Positions 1 to 9,647 of a DNA stretch of 37,234 nucleotides are shown here, in pieces (the first letter of the stretch is position 1; every line of letters begins with the position of its first letter). The notes below the pieces were generated by a model, which had not been told where the DNA came from, searched no databases, and saw only the letters and a program-made list of their open reading frames with translations. This stretch comes from GCA-2732805 sp964516605 (lineage in GTDB: Bacteria > Pseudomonadota > Gammaproteobacteria > Coxiellales > Coxiellaceae), in assembly GCA_964516605.1 (NCBI GenBank), contig CAZFAA010000012.1, positions 1-37,234 on the forward strand, read 5' to 3'. A program made the translations under genes and the position numbers.

Positions 1-73
1 GAATCCATGAGAACACATCAACCCACAAATCCTACGCTAATATTGGCAAATCTCCTACAAGATTCTTTAGTAA

Positions 74-93
74 ATTAAGATTTGCTTAATAGT
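74..93 (+). promoter_or_regulatory. PmrA-type box 1, upstream of orphan gene 127-807
   Basis: Two direct half-sites, aTTAAGATT (74-82) and cTTAATAGT (85-93), are separated by two bases. This fits the tandem cTTAATATT-N2-cTTAATATT box described for the response regulator PmrA in Legionella and Coxiella. A -10-like TAACAT lies at 101-106, exactly 7 nt after the box. The same spacing recurs at the two other boxes in this window (927-946 and 18842-18861). The match is seen in the sequence; PmrA control is inferred, since no pmrA gene is identified here. Confidence 0.72.
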
Positions 94-126
94 ATTCACG
101 TAACATGTCCGCAATTTAGCATATTC

Positions 127-807
127 ATGGAATACGAAGGTTTACCTGGAATGATCAAATATACTTATTCTAAAAATTATCAAAAGACCCTTAGTAAGAC
201 ATCTAAGTGTACATTTAAAGCATTGCAGATGATGGCAGATTTCGGCCACAAAGAAAATCAGCCGTGTCATGAATTCACCAAAACTATGATCCAATTTATC
301 ATAAATCATTTTGATGCCGATAAAACATTGGTTGGCTTATTCAGACTTATTAAATTTTCAAATAAAAATAGGATTAGCCCTTTTCTAGCCACTCAAGACT
401 ACTGCGTGAAAGTACTGTCTTTGGATACGCAGGGCAATGTTGAACTGAATATCAGTCCCATTTATCATCTAGGACCGGAATACCCTGAGTACTATAAAAA
501 TAAACAAGGTAAAGAGCTCAACCGCGATGCGATTATTGGCCTTCTAGAAATTGGAACGCCCGACCCCGACAAACCCTCTACCTTTAATTTAGGCATTGAC
601 GCCGGAATTGCGTTTGCTCAAGCCACAATCCCACATAATAAAAGCATGCAATTATCGATCCAAATTATCGATAATGGCATCGTTGCGACACTGCAATGCG
701 AAGAGCAATCTACTTCAAAAATATTCTCTTGGGAACAGCTTGGCATACCATCTGCTGCATTCAGCGATCTGTACAGTAAGAAAGTTGAAAACATCTGGGC
801 TGCTTAA
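127..807 (+). CDS. Orphan protein, candidate Dot/Icm-type effector behind a PmrA-type box
   Basis: I do not recognise a family. The product is about 226 aa, soluble, with no signal peptide or membrane segment. It is mixed alpha/beta in appearance, with a Lys-rich N-terminus and a C-terminus ending in a Trp-Ala-Ala tail. The frame opens at a TTG (82), but that codon lies inside the PmrA-type box and upstream of the -10, so it cannot be the start if this promoter is used. ATG 127 has no clear ribosome site. ATG 151 has GAAGG ten bases upstream and would give a 38-nt leader, close to the 36-nt leader of the similarly regulated gene at 18917. The start is therefore 127 or 151. Effector status is inferred only from the box and the lack of a known family. 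Confidence 0.7.
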   Translation: MEYEGLPGMIKYTYSKNYQKTLSKTSKCTFKALQMMADFGHKENQPCHEFTKTMIQFIINHFDADKTLVGLFRLIKFSNKNRISPFLATQDYCVKVLSLDTQGNVELNISPIYHLGPEYPEYYKNKQGKELNRDAIIGLLEIGTPDPDKPSTFNLGIDAGIAFAQATIPHNKSMQLSIQIIDNGIVATLQCEEQSTSKIFSWEQLGIPSAAFSDLYSKKVENIWAA

Positions 808-926
808 ATAAACTGTTGCACACCGCGTAAAATTGTTTAACTGATCACAACGCAATACTACTTTTTATTTGAAAATCATAAAAACGGTGGAGTATACGTT
901 AAAATTTTTTAGTACTTTTAGAATTA

Positions 927-946
927 TTTAAGATTTCTTTAATATT
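927..946 (+). promoter_or_regulatory. PmrA-type box 2, with no ordinary gene downstream
   Basis: Half-sites tTTAAGATT (927-935) and tTTAATATT (938-946) are separated by TC. A -10-like TAGACT follows at 954-959, again 7 nt after the box. The surrounding bases, including the TATT and ACGTA that follow, resemble box 1, so the two promoter regions look duplicated or co-conserved. The expected transcript start is near 966, only about 140 bases before the convergent end of gcvPB. Confidence 0.65.
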
Positions 947-965
947 ATTTACGTAGACTGAAATT

Positions 966-1077
966 GCCAACAGTTTTGCTGCTGATGGTTTTAGATAAAG
1001 CAAGATTGGTACATGACTTGGGTTTCCACACAAAACAACAAGCGCAGACATAGTCCCTCATCAGCAGCATACTTTTT
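966..1077 (+). ncRNA. Candidate short transcript (about 110 nt) from PmrA-type promoter 2
   Basis: This stretch lies between the orphan gene and gcvPB and carries no normal gene. Downstream of box 2 an 11-base arm TGCTGCTGATG (977-987) is perfectly complementary to CATCAGCAGCA (1059-1069), and the second arm is followed by a run of five T (1073-1077). That is the layout of a small RNA closed by a terminal stem and a weak terminator. A 22-codon open frame (985-1053) starts inside the left arm, so a micro-peptide or the relic of a deleted effector gene is equally possible. The bases are seen; transcription is inferred. Confidence 0.3.
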
Positions 1078-1103
1078 AAATCTAACAATCCATAGCTTGG
1101 CAT

Positions 1104-2555
1104 CTACTCCCACTGCTCCCACACTAAATCCAAATCTTTTGCAGCCTTTACTTCATCAAGACGTTTAACTGGCATGGTGTGTGGCGCTCCTTGCACCAGC
1201 GAGGGATTCGTTTTAATTTCTTGTAAAATTTGACGCATCGCATCAACAAATAAATCCAACTGCTCAATGCTTTCCGTTTCAGTTGGCTCAATCAACAAAC
1301 ACTCCGGAATTTGCAATGGAAAATACACGGTCGGCGCATGAAACCCATAATCTAAAAGACGTTTTGCAACATCCAATGCACTCACACCATACTGCTTAGT
1401 TAACGGTTTCAATGTGATAATAAATTCATGCGTTGCACGACGCGTAGGAAATGCTAAAGTGTATCCAAGATCACTCAGACACTTCATTAAATAATTAGCA
1501 TTGAGCGTTGCAAATTCACCCACACGTTTCATACCGTGCTGACCTAAAAGACGCGAGTAAATATACGCACGCAACAACACGCATGCATTACCCATAAAAC
1601 CGGATAGACGCCCAATCGATTGTGGGCGGTCTTTTTCTTCTAACCAATAATATTGACCTTCTTTATGCCCAACCATAGGAATTGGTAAAAATGCTTTTAA
1701 ACGCTCACCTGCTGCAACTGGACCTGCACCCGGTCCGCCGCCGCCGTGAGGCGTTGCAAATGTTTTATGTAAATTCAAATGCAATACATCAAAACCCATA
1801 TCACCTGGGCGATACTGACCTAAAATCGCATTCATGTTAGCGCCATCGTAATATAACAAACCACCTGCATCATGAATGATCTTAGCGATTTTTTGAATTT
1901 GACGTTCAAACACCCCAAAGGTTGATGGGTTGGTGAGCATAATGCCAGCTGTTTGTGGGCCAACCACTTTTTTTAATGCTGATAAATCCACATCACCATC
2001 ATCAGTCGTTGGAATCTCAACGACTTCGTAGCCACACATAATAGCGGATGCAGGATTGGTACCATGTGCGGCACTGGGCACTAACATTTGTGTGCGCTGA
2101 TCATCACCACGCGCTTGGTGGTAAGCGCGAATCATTTTCACACCAGCAAACTCACCTTGTGCACCGGCCATGGGCACCAACGATACGGCTTTCATTCCGG
2201 TAACGTCGATTAATATATCTTGCAACTCATAGAGGCAACGCAAAAAACCCTGACTCGAACGTAAATCAGAATACGGATGTCGCGCTAAAAATCCTGGTAA
2301 CGATGCTAATTTATGCGCCGCACGTGGATTGTATTTCATTGTGCAGGAACCAAGAGGGTAAAAATTGGTATCAATCGAAAAATTTTTACGTGACAAGGTT
2401 GTGAAATGGCGCACCACTTGCAGCTCTGATAATTCAGGCAAACGCGGTAATGTCGAGCGCAAAAATTCAGGTGGAATGTCAGATACATCGTGGCGTTTAT
2501 GTGATAGCTGACTACCAGCCACACGGCCAGCTTGAGATTTTTCAAAACTTAACAT
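1104..2555 (-). CDS. gcvPB: Glycine dehydrogenase (decarboxylating) subunit 2 (P-protein beta half)
   Basis: This is the PLP-binding half of the glycine cleavage P-protein. With subunit 1 it decarboxylates glycine and passes the aminomethyl group to the lipoyl arm of GcvH. At 483 aa it has the usual length of the split form. The PLP lysine is K264 in the motif NLHKTFATPHGGGGPG, and SAAHGTNPASA (161-171) is another family hallmark. The start ATG has GAGG a few bases upstream. It is the last gene of the minus-strand run gcvT-gcvH-gcvPA-gcvPB, 11 bp after gcvPA. Splitting P into two subunits is common in Legionellales and many other bacteria, whereas E. coli has one fused chain. Confidence 0.97.
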   Translation of the reverse strand: MLSFEKSQAGRVAGSQLSHKRHDVSDIPPEFLRSTLPRLPELSELQVVRHFTTLSRKNFSIDTNFYPLGSCTMKYNPRAAHKLASLPGFLARHPYSDLRSSQGFLRCLYELQDILIDVTGMKAVSLVPMAGAQGEFAGVKMIRAYHQARGDDQRTQMLVPSAAHGTNPASAIMCGYEVVEIPTTDDGDVDLSALKKVVGPQTAGIMLTNPSTFGVFERQIQKIAKIIHDAGGLLYYDGANMNAILGQYRPGDMGFDVLHLNLHKTFATPHGGGGPGAGPVAAGERLKAFLPIPMVGHKEGQYYWLEEKDRPQSIGRLSGFMGNACVLLRAYIYSRLLGQHGMKRVGEFATLNANYLMKCLSDLGYTLAFPTRRATHEFIITLKPLTKQYGVSALDVAKRLLDYGFHAPTVYFPLQIPECLLIEPTETESIEQLDLFVDAMRQILQEIKTNPSLVQGAPHTMPVKRLDEVKAAKDLDLVWEQWE

Positions 2556-2566
2556 AGCTTACCTCA

Positions 2567-3922
2567 TTAAATTAAACAGCGCGCCAATAACTGCTGATAA
2601 CGCTCAAGATCTTGTGGTGTTTTGGTTTCTGTCGCACATACTAATATGCAATCACTTAATTCAGGATATTCTGTTTTCAGCGCATAACCACCTTGAATAC
2701 CAAAATCATTTAATTGCGCAAGTACTTCATCAACGGGCACTAATACGCGTATCACAAACTCATGGAAAAAAGGTCCGTCAAACACAGAAGATACACCACG
2801 TATTGTAGTTAATTGTTCTTTGAGTTGACGCGCGTTATCGTGACTTGCAGCGGCCACATCACGCAGACCTTGTGAGCCTAAAAGTGACATGTAAATTGTC
2901 GCTGCTGTCACCATCAAACCTTGGTTAGTACAAATATTAGAAGTCGCTTTGGCGCGACGAATATGTTGCTCACGCGCTTGCAATGTTAAGGTGTAACCAA
3001 CACGTCCGTCTTGGTCAACTGTACGACCCACAATACGCCCTGGCATTTGCCGCACAAATTCTTTTTTACAGCATAAAATACCAAAATAAGGGCCACCGGA
3101 CGCTAGCGGAATACCCATCGATTGGCCTTCGCCACACACAATATCGGCACCCGTATCACCCCACTGTCCTGGTGGTTTAATTAAGGTTAATGCCATAGGA
3201 TTAACAACACCAATCACTAAAATACCGAGCTCATGCGCCAACGTCGTCAGCTTATCCACCTCTTCCAAGCGGCCAAAAAAATTAGGCTGTGGTAATACAA
3301 TCGCCGCCAAACCATCGCAATTTAAGTCCGACAACGCCATCACATCCACGACACCACGCGTTGGCTCATACGCGACCGTTTCTAAAATCACACCTTGTGG
3401 TAACAACATTGTTTCCAAGACTTTACGATAAATTGGATTCACTGTAGCTGGTATTAAAATACGTTTTGCCTGTCCGCGTTTAATGCGAATCGCCATCAAC
3501 ACCGCTTCTGCCAAACTGGATGCACCTTCATACAACGATGCATTCGAAACATCCATCGCAGTCAGCTGACTCATAATAGTTTGGTATTCATAAATAAGCT
3601 GTAAATTACCTTGACTGGCTTCTGCTTGATAAGGTGTGTACGCCGTGTAAAATTCACCTCGGCTAACAATATCCCACACAACAGCTGGCGAATAATGCTC
3701 ATAGGCACCCGCACCAATAAAACAACCACCAGCTAATAGCACAGGTGCACGTTCTTCTAATAAACGTGCTACATCACGCTCACATAATCCCGGCGGTATG
3801 GCATCCATAACAGCTCGAGGTAACGAGTCTGGTACTTCATCGTAAAGCTGCTGCACGTGCTCAATATTCAGCTTCTCCAACATTACCTTTAAATCATCTG
3901 TTGTATGCGGTATAAATGGCAT
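2567..3922 (-). CDS. gcvPA: Glycine dehydrogenase (decarboxylating) subunit 1 (P-protein alpha half)
   Basis: This is the N-terminal half of the P-protein, 451 aa and the normal length for the split enzyme. It begins MPFIPHTT followed by a loop typical of GcvPA. It also carries the family signatures YTPYQAEASQG (about 95-105) and SNASLYEGASSLAEA (126-140). It has no PLP lysine of its own and works as a heterotetramer with GcvPB in the cytosol. It lies 17 bp downstream of gcvH and 11 bp upstream of gcvPB, so the three are almost certainly co-transcribed. Confidence 0.96.
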   Translation of the reverse strand: MPFIPHTTDDLKVMLEKLNIEHVQQLYDEVPDSLPRAVMDAIPPGLCERDVARLLEERAPVLLAGGCFIGAGAYEHYSPAVVWDIVSRGEFYTAYTPYQAEASQGNLQLIYEYQTIMSQLTAMDVSNASLYEGASSLAEAVLMAIRIKRGQAKRILIPATVNPIYRKVLETMLLPQGVILETVAYEPTRGVVDVMALSDLNCDGLAAIVLPQPNFFGRLEEVDKLTTLAHELGILVIGVVNPMALTLIKPPGQWGDTGADIVCGEGQSMGIPLASGGPYFGILCCKKEFVRQMPGRIVGRTVDQDGRVGYTLTLQAREQHIRRAKATSNICTNQGLMVTAATIYMSLLGSQGLRDVAAASHDNARQLKEQLTTIRGVSSVFDGPFFHEFVIRVLVPVDEVLAQLNDFGIQGGYALKTEYPELSDCILVCATETKTPQDLERYQQLLARCLI

Positions 3923-3939
3923 AATGTATTAACCTCAAC

Positions 3940-4323
3940 TTAGTCTGGATTCGCTTCAAGATAATCTTCGGCACTCATATACATATCCAGTTCCAGAGGG
4001 TTATGCATTTTGACTTTAAACAACCAACCCTCTCCATACGGATCTTCATTAATTATTCCGGGTTCCGCTGTGAGCGCTTCATTAATTGCAATCACTTCGC
4101 CTGTAACAGGGCTGTAAACATCAGCAGCTGTTTTCACAGATTCCACAACACTGGCTTCACGGCCTTGAAATACCTCATCTTCCAACATTGGTAACTCAAC
4201 AAATACGATGTCACCTAATTGGCTCTGTGCATGGTCTGTAATACCTACGGTGACTTCATCGCCATTTACTTCAAGCCACTCATGGCTTTCGGTATAACGT
4301 AAATCTTGCGGGCAATTGCTCAT
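3940..4323 (-). CDS. gcvH: Glycine cleavage system H protein
   Basis: This is the lipoyl carrier that shuttles the aminomethyl group between the P-, T- and L-proteins. It is 127 aa, normal length, with the lipoylation lysine K64 in ESVKTAADVYSPVTGE. The N-terminal motif YTESHEWLEV and the C-terminal GEGWLFKVK are also present. A strong ribosome site (AAGGAG) precedes the ATG. It is separated from gcvT by 96 bases that hold a hairpin (4357-4385). The L-protein gene is not in the window; it is usually shared with other dehydrogenase complexes. Confidence 0.97.
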   Translation of the reverse strand: MSNCPQDLRYTESHEWLEVNGDEVTVGITDHAQSQLGDIVFVELPMLEDEVFQGREASVVESVKTAADVYSPVTGEVIAINEALTAEPGIINEDPYGEGWLFKVKMHNPLELDMYMSAEDYLEANPD

Positions 4324-4356
4324 TGTATTTCTCCTTCTTTAAATCCACACAGGCCA

Positions 4357-4385
4357 CTAAGGGGAAAATATCATTCTCCCCTTAG
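4357..4385 (-). other. Hairpin in the gcvT-gcvH intergenic space
   Basis: CTAAGGGG (4357-4364) and CCCCTTAG (4378-4385) form a perfect 8-bp inverted repeat around a 13-base loop. No T run follows on the minus strand, so it is unlikely to be a full terminator. It could act as an mRNA-processing or stability element that sets gcvT levels apart from gcvH-gcvPA-gcvPB. Confidence 0.45.
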
Positions 4386-4419
4386 AAACCCCATCTCTCT
4401 TTTGTGCCACGTCCAGATG

Positions 4420-5535
4420 TTATTCGCATCTTGAAGTGTAACGGGTATATATTTTTTTACCGTGTCTAACAAACGGCGGTTTAACGATTTCAACAGGCAC
4501 ACGCACACCGCGACGATCAATCATCACAGTGCCTGCAATAGTATGAGGTAAACGTGCTAATGCGATAGAATAACCTAGCGTTGGTGAAAAGCTACCACTG
4601 GTAATTTCACCTTCAGCTTCAGCACCACCTTCAATAAATACTTTCTGATGATTGCGCAACACACCACGCTCCTGCATCACCAAACCAACAAGCTGCTGTT
4701 CCACACCCTCTGCTTTTTGCTTCAATAAAGCTTCACGTCCTACAAAATCACGCGCCTCATCATGCAACGACACAGTCCATGCTAAATTGGCTTCATATGG
4801 CGTAATGTTTTCATCCATATCATTACCATAAAGATTTAACCCCGCTTCCAAACGCAAGGTATCGCGCGCACCCAAACCAATCGGATGCACGCCACCATCA
4901 ATTAAATCCTGCCAAAATGTCAACGCGATATCCTGCGGCATAATCGCTTCAATACCATCTTCACCGGTGTAACCCGTACGCGCTATCTGCACGTTATCAC
5001 GCCATGCCGTGTGAAACGGTTTTAAACCATCTATAATTTTTTGCCATGATGCATCCAGCACACGCTTAACCTGTGTAATAGCCTGTGGACCTTGCACAGC
5101 AAGAATGCATAACTCAGATTTCAATGTGAGCGTGACATTAAAATGAGTAGCAACTTGAGTGAGCCATTTAAAATCAACCTGACATCGCGATGCATTTAAA
5201 ACGATTCGATACCAATCTGGTGCTAACCAATACACAATCAAATCATCAATCACACCGCCCATCGGATTGAGCATACAGGTATACAAAGCTGTCCCTGGTT
5301 GTTTTAGTTTGGCGACGTCATTGGCCAATGCATAGCGCAAAAATGCCATCACATCAGAACCGATGATATCCAGAACACCCATATGTGACACATCAAAGAT
5401 ACCAGCTGCTTCACGCACTCTATTATGCTCACCGACCTGCGAGCCATAATGAATAGGCATTTCCCAACCTGCAAAGTCGACTAACTTTGCCCCAGCACGC
5501 TGATGCAGCTCATAAAATGGTGTTCGTTTAAGCAC
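4420..5535 (-). CDS. gcvT: Aminomethyltransferase (glycine cleavage T protein)
   Basis: GcvT moves the methylene carbon from the lipoyl arm of GcvH to tetrahydrofolate, releasing ammonia. It is 371 aa with the family's N-terminal LVDFAGWEMPIHYG, the folate-site FDVSHMG, and the C-terminal beta-barrel segment SGSFSPTLGYSIALA. The start is GTG 5535, chosen because AAGGAG (5541-5546 on the complement) sits five bases upstream and the sequence then matches the family start LKRTPFYELH. It is the first gene of the gcv operon. The leader is too short for a glycine riboswitch, and none of its conserved motifs is visible. Confidence 0.97.
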   Translation of the reverse strand: MLKRTPFYELHQRAGAKLVDFAGWEMPIHYGSQVGEHNRVREAAGIFDVSHMGVLDIIGSDVMAFLRYALANDVAKLKQPGTALYTCMLNPMGGVIDDLIVYWLAPDWYRIVLNASRCQVDFKWLTQVATHFNVTLTLKSELCILAVQGPQAITQVKRVLDASWQKIIDGLKPFHTAWRDNVQIARTGYTGEDGIEAIMPQDIALTFWQDLIDGGVHPIGLGARDTLRLEAGLNLYGNDMDENITPYEANLAWTVSLHDEARDFVGREALLKQKAEGVEQQLVGLVMQERGVLRNHQKVFIEGGAEAEGEITSGSFSPTLGYSIALARLPHTIAGTVMIDRRGVRVPVEIVKPPFVRHGKKIYTRYTSRCE

Positions 5536-5565
5536 AGCGGCTCCTTAATAACCAGAAAAGAGCGC

Positions 5566-5594
5566 ATTATAGCAGCAAGTTATGAGGATGCTAA
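5566..5594 (-). promoter_or_regulatory. Sigma70-type promoter of the gcv operon
   Basis: On the minus strand a perfect -10 TATAAT (5566-5571) is preceded, 17 bases upstream, by a 4/6 -35 TTAGCA (5589-5594). The predicted start is near 5559, leaving a leader of about 24 bases before gcvT. Confidence 0.6.
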
Positions 5595-5752
5595 GGTTAT
5601 TTTAACTATCTACAGCAATTTCCAGCCAGTAAAAAACACCGTTTTTCCCGGGTATATTGCATACCCTCACTACAGATATTGTTCTTATTTTAAGCGGGAA
5701 TTACATCCTTTTATTATCGACGCCCCGCACAAATAAAGTGTGTGCAAAGCGA

Positions 5753-5784
5753 TTAAGAGGAAGAATCCCGCTTCCCCCTCTTAA
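5753..5784 (-). terminator. Terminator-like hairpin after the 665-codon orphan gene
   Basis: Read on the minus strand, TTAAGAGGGGGAA pairs with TTCTTCCTCTTAA around the loop GCGGGA. This gives a 13-bp stem with two G-U pairs, about 30 bases after the stop at 5816. The following bases are only modestly T-rich. The G-U pairs become A-C mismatches on the plus strand, so the structure is better suited to minus-strand RNA. The rest of the 5572-5752 gap holds only a 6-bp palindrome (GGGTAT/ATACCC, 5650-5666). Confidence 0.45.
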
Positions 5785-5815
5785 TAATCTTCCTAATGCT
5801 CCACAGAGCCATATA

Positions 5816-7795
<1,980 letters not shown>

Positions 7796-7888
7796 CACCC
7801 CAAACTTAATCATCGATTATCTGTACGCTATCGTTCAAGAAATACTATCTGTACTGAACGCACCATAACCCAATAGAACAAAGATTGC

Positions 7889-7917
7889 ATAATGATAAAA
7901 AATAATTCAGCTGTCAA
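7889..7917 (-). promoter_or_regulatory. Sigma70-type promoter shared in design with the second orphan gene
   Basis: On the minus strand a consensus -35 TTGACA (7912-7917) and a -10 CATTAT (7889-7894) are separated by exactly 17 bases. The same two hexamers with the same spacing lie upstream of the orphan gene at 11418. The predicted leader is about 87 bases. Confidence 0.65.
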
Positions 7918-7991
7918 CCTGTTTTAAGTGAATACTGCAAAATGAATGCCAGAATAGCGTATGTAATGCTTACGCTGAGATTAAGCCGTCA

Positions 7992-9278
7992 TCACACTGA
8001 GACCGCATTCAAGGGCAATGTCACTACCACCAACAAACCACCTTGCTCATGATTATATAAGGCAATATCACCGCCGTGCGCGCGGATAATATCACGTGCC
8101 ACAGCCATACCAAGTCCGCTGCCACTTTTTTCAGGCGTGCGCGACGAATCAATACGGTAAAAAGGAGCAAACACTTTTTCCATTTCAGCCTGAGGAATAC
8201 CGGGACCTTGATCACGAATTTTAATTTTGACATCGTGATTCTGTACTTCAATACTGACGTGCGCATGCTCTCCGTATTTCACTGCATTTTCAAAAAGATT
8301 TGTCAGCGCGCGCTTTAGTGCCAGCATGCGTCCAAAATACGGCAAGCGTGTTACGTAGCTGTCACAGTGAATAGCCAAACCTGTGTCCTCCAGTTCATGG
8401 CAAATCTGCTCCGTTAACGCGTTTAAATCAAAACGTTCCATCGATTCAGTATGCACGTAATCACGCGCAAAAGATAAAATCGATGCAATCATACGCTCCA
8501 TCTCACGCAAATCCGCCTCAGCCTGTTGGTATTGTGGCGTGCCTTGTAACGCTTCAATACGCAACTGTAAACGTGTGATCGGTGTGCGTAGATCATGTGA
8601 AATCGCAGCTAACATTTGCGTGCGATCCATAATCAACCGCCGAATACGCCCTTGCATCTGGTTAAAAGATTCAATCACCGCTTGCATTTCAGGTGTACCT
8701 TGCATCGCAATCGGCGGTGCCTGCACATCCACACCAAAGCGTTTCGTAGCGCGCTCGAATTCCGCAACAGGAATCACCAAGCGTTGCACCACCCACAGAC
8801 ACAGCAATACTAATAGCATCAATAAAAACGCTTCGAAAATAATCCAACCGATCAGAGCATAGGATGCCTCATGCACCCCACCTGTTATATAAACCCATTG
8901 CCCATCGCGCAACTGATAATTTGCCTTAAAATGAGCATAATGCTGCACAGCAAATTCACGCAAACTTTTAAATTCTGTATTGGCAATCACAGGCACACCG
9001 GTCACGGGGGTATCGACAAAGGTTAAGTTATTGATACCATCTTGCACCAATAAATTCAGATGCATTTGTAAAAAATCACTTGGCAATGTATTTAACATAC
9101 GAATAGTATGCGCCAATACACGTACAAATTGCGGGCGTGGTATTTGGTAACGATCGCGCTGCAAATACAAAGCGGCACTATAAATACCCGCTATTTGAAT
9201 AATCAAAAATCCAAGCAACAGCACGATCAAGGTCCGCCACGCACTCACATTGCTTTTTAAATTTTTAAACCAGCTCAT
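7992..9278 (-). CDS. EnvZ-type sensor histidine kinase
   Basis: This is an inner-membrane sensor kinase of 428 aa. It has TM1 at about 15-37, a periplasmic sensor of about 100 residues, TM2 at about 141-165 and a HAMP linker to about 220. The phosphorylated H228 lies in SHDLRTPITRL. The ATPase domain shows LFENAVKYG (N box), DQGPGIP and SGLGMAV. Architecture and sequence resemble EnvZ. Its probable partner is the OmpR-type regulator at 11620-12336. The two lie in the order expected of an ompR-envZ operon but are separated by an orphan gene of about 1.8 kb and a small plus-strand gene, which is unusual. The signal it senses cannot be read from the sequence. Confidence 0.93.
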   Translation of the reverse strand: MSWFKNLKSNVSAWRTLIVLLLGFLIIQIAGIYSAALYLQRDRYQIPRPQFVRVLAHTIRMLNTLPSDFLQMHLNLLVQDGINNLTFVDTPVTGVPVIANTEFKSLREFAVQHYAHFKANYQLRDGQWVYITGGVHEASYALIGWIIFEAFLLMLLVLLCLWVVQRLVIPVAEFERATKRFGVDVQAPPIAMQGTPEMQAVIESFNQMQGRIRRLIMDRTQMLAAISHDLRTPITRLQLRIEALQGTPQYQQAEADLREMERMIASILSFARDYVHTESMERFDLNALTEQICHELEDTGLAIHCDSYVTRLPYFGRMLALKRALTNLFENAVKYGEHAHVSIEVQNHDVKIKIRDQGPGIPQAEMEKVFAPFYRIDSSRTPEKSGSGLGMAVARDIIRAHGGDIALYNHEQGGLLVVVTLPLNAVSV

Positions 9279-9361
9279 AGTCAGCTATTGTACATGTTTA
9301 CGGCATAGCAATGAATAAAAATCAACATTCTTCAGACTTCATGCGCTGCTTACTTTTTAAT

Positions 9362-9391
9362 TTGAAAACTGCGCGCAACCTGGCTTAGAAT
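9362..9391 (+). promoter_or_regulatory. Putative promoter of the small CydP-like gene
   Basis: TTGAAA (9362-9367) and TAGAAT (9386-9391) are separated by 18 bases on the plus strand. This predicts a start near 9398 and a leader of about 75 bases before ATG 9474. Confidence 0.45.
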
Positions 9392-9473
9392 GATCGCTGT
9401 GAACGCCAAATGCAGAATAAAAAATAGCTTACAAGCACTTTTAAATGGAATTATTTTACGGATCAAATCAACC

Positions 9474-9647
9474 ATGAAACATGAATCACGCCCACATCTC
9501 AAACGTGACATCACCTTGATCCTCATCATAAAGGCCCTAGCTTTGTACGCCATCTGGGCCCTATGCTTTTCGCATCCACAGGATCTACACCTGACTTCTC
9601 AAGAAGTATCAGCACATTTGCTTAAAAACTCAAAGAACGCCTCCTGA
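9474..9647 (+). CDS. Small single-pass membrane protein resembling CydP
   Basis: This is a 57-aa protein starting MKHESRPHLKRD. It has one hydrophobic helix (about residues 11-30, ITLILIIKALALYAIWALCF) followed by SHP. The layout of basic N-terminus, helix containing a conserved-looking Lys, and Phe-Ser-(His)-Pro exit resembles the small cytochrome-oxidase-associated protein CydP. That family call comes from memory of its pattern and is moderate at best. The frame could open earlier (9390), but the upstream part looks non-coding and overlaps the -10. Its 3' end overlaps the convergent orphan gene by 26 bases. No cyd genes are in the window. Confidence 0.5.
   Translation: MKHESRPHLKRDITLILIIKALALYAIWALCFSHPQDLHLTSQEVSAHLLKNSKNAS

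Noticed and set aside
82..126. TTG 82 as start of the first orphan gene
   Set aside because: It falls inside the PmrA-type box and upstream of the -10, so it would not be on the transcript.
5536..5600. Glycine riboswitch upstream of the gcv operon
   Set aside because: The promoter -10 lies only about 30 bases before gcvT, and none of the conserved glycine-aptamer motifs is visible in the leader or in the wider gap.
8539..8862. 107-codon plus-strand frame opposite the sensor kinase
   Set aside because: Antisense shadow of a clear histidine kinase; composition is Arg/Ile-rich and matches no family.
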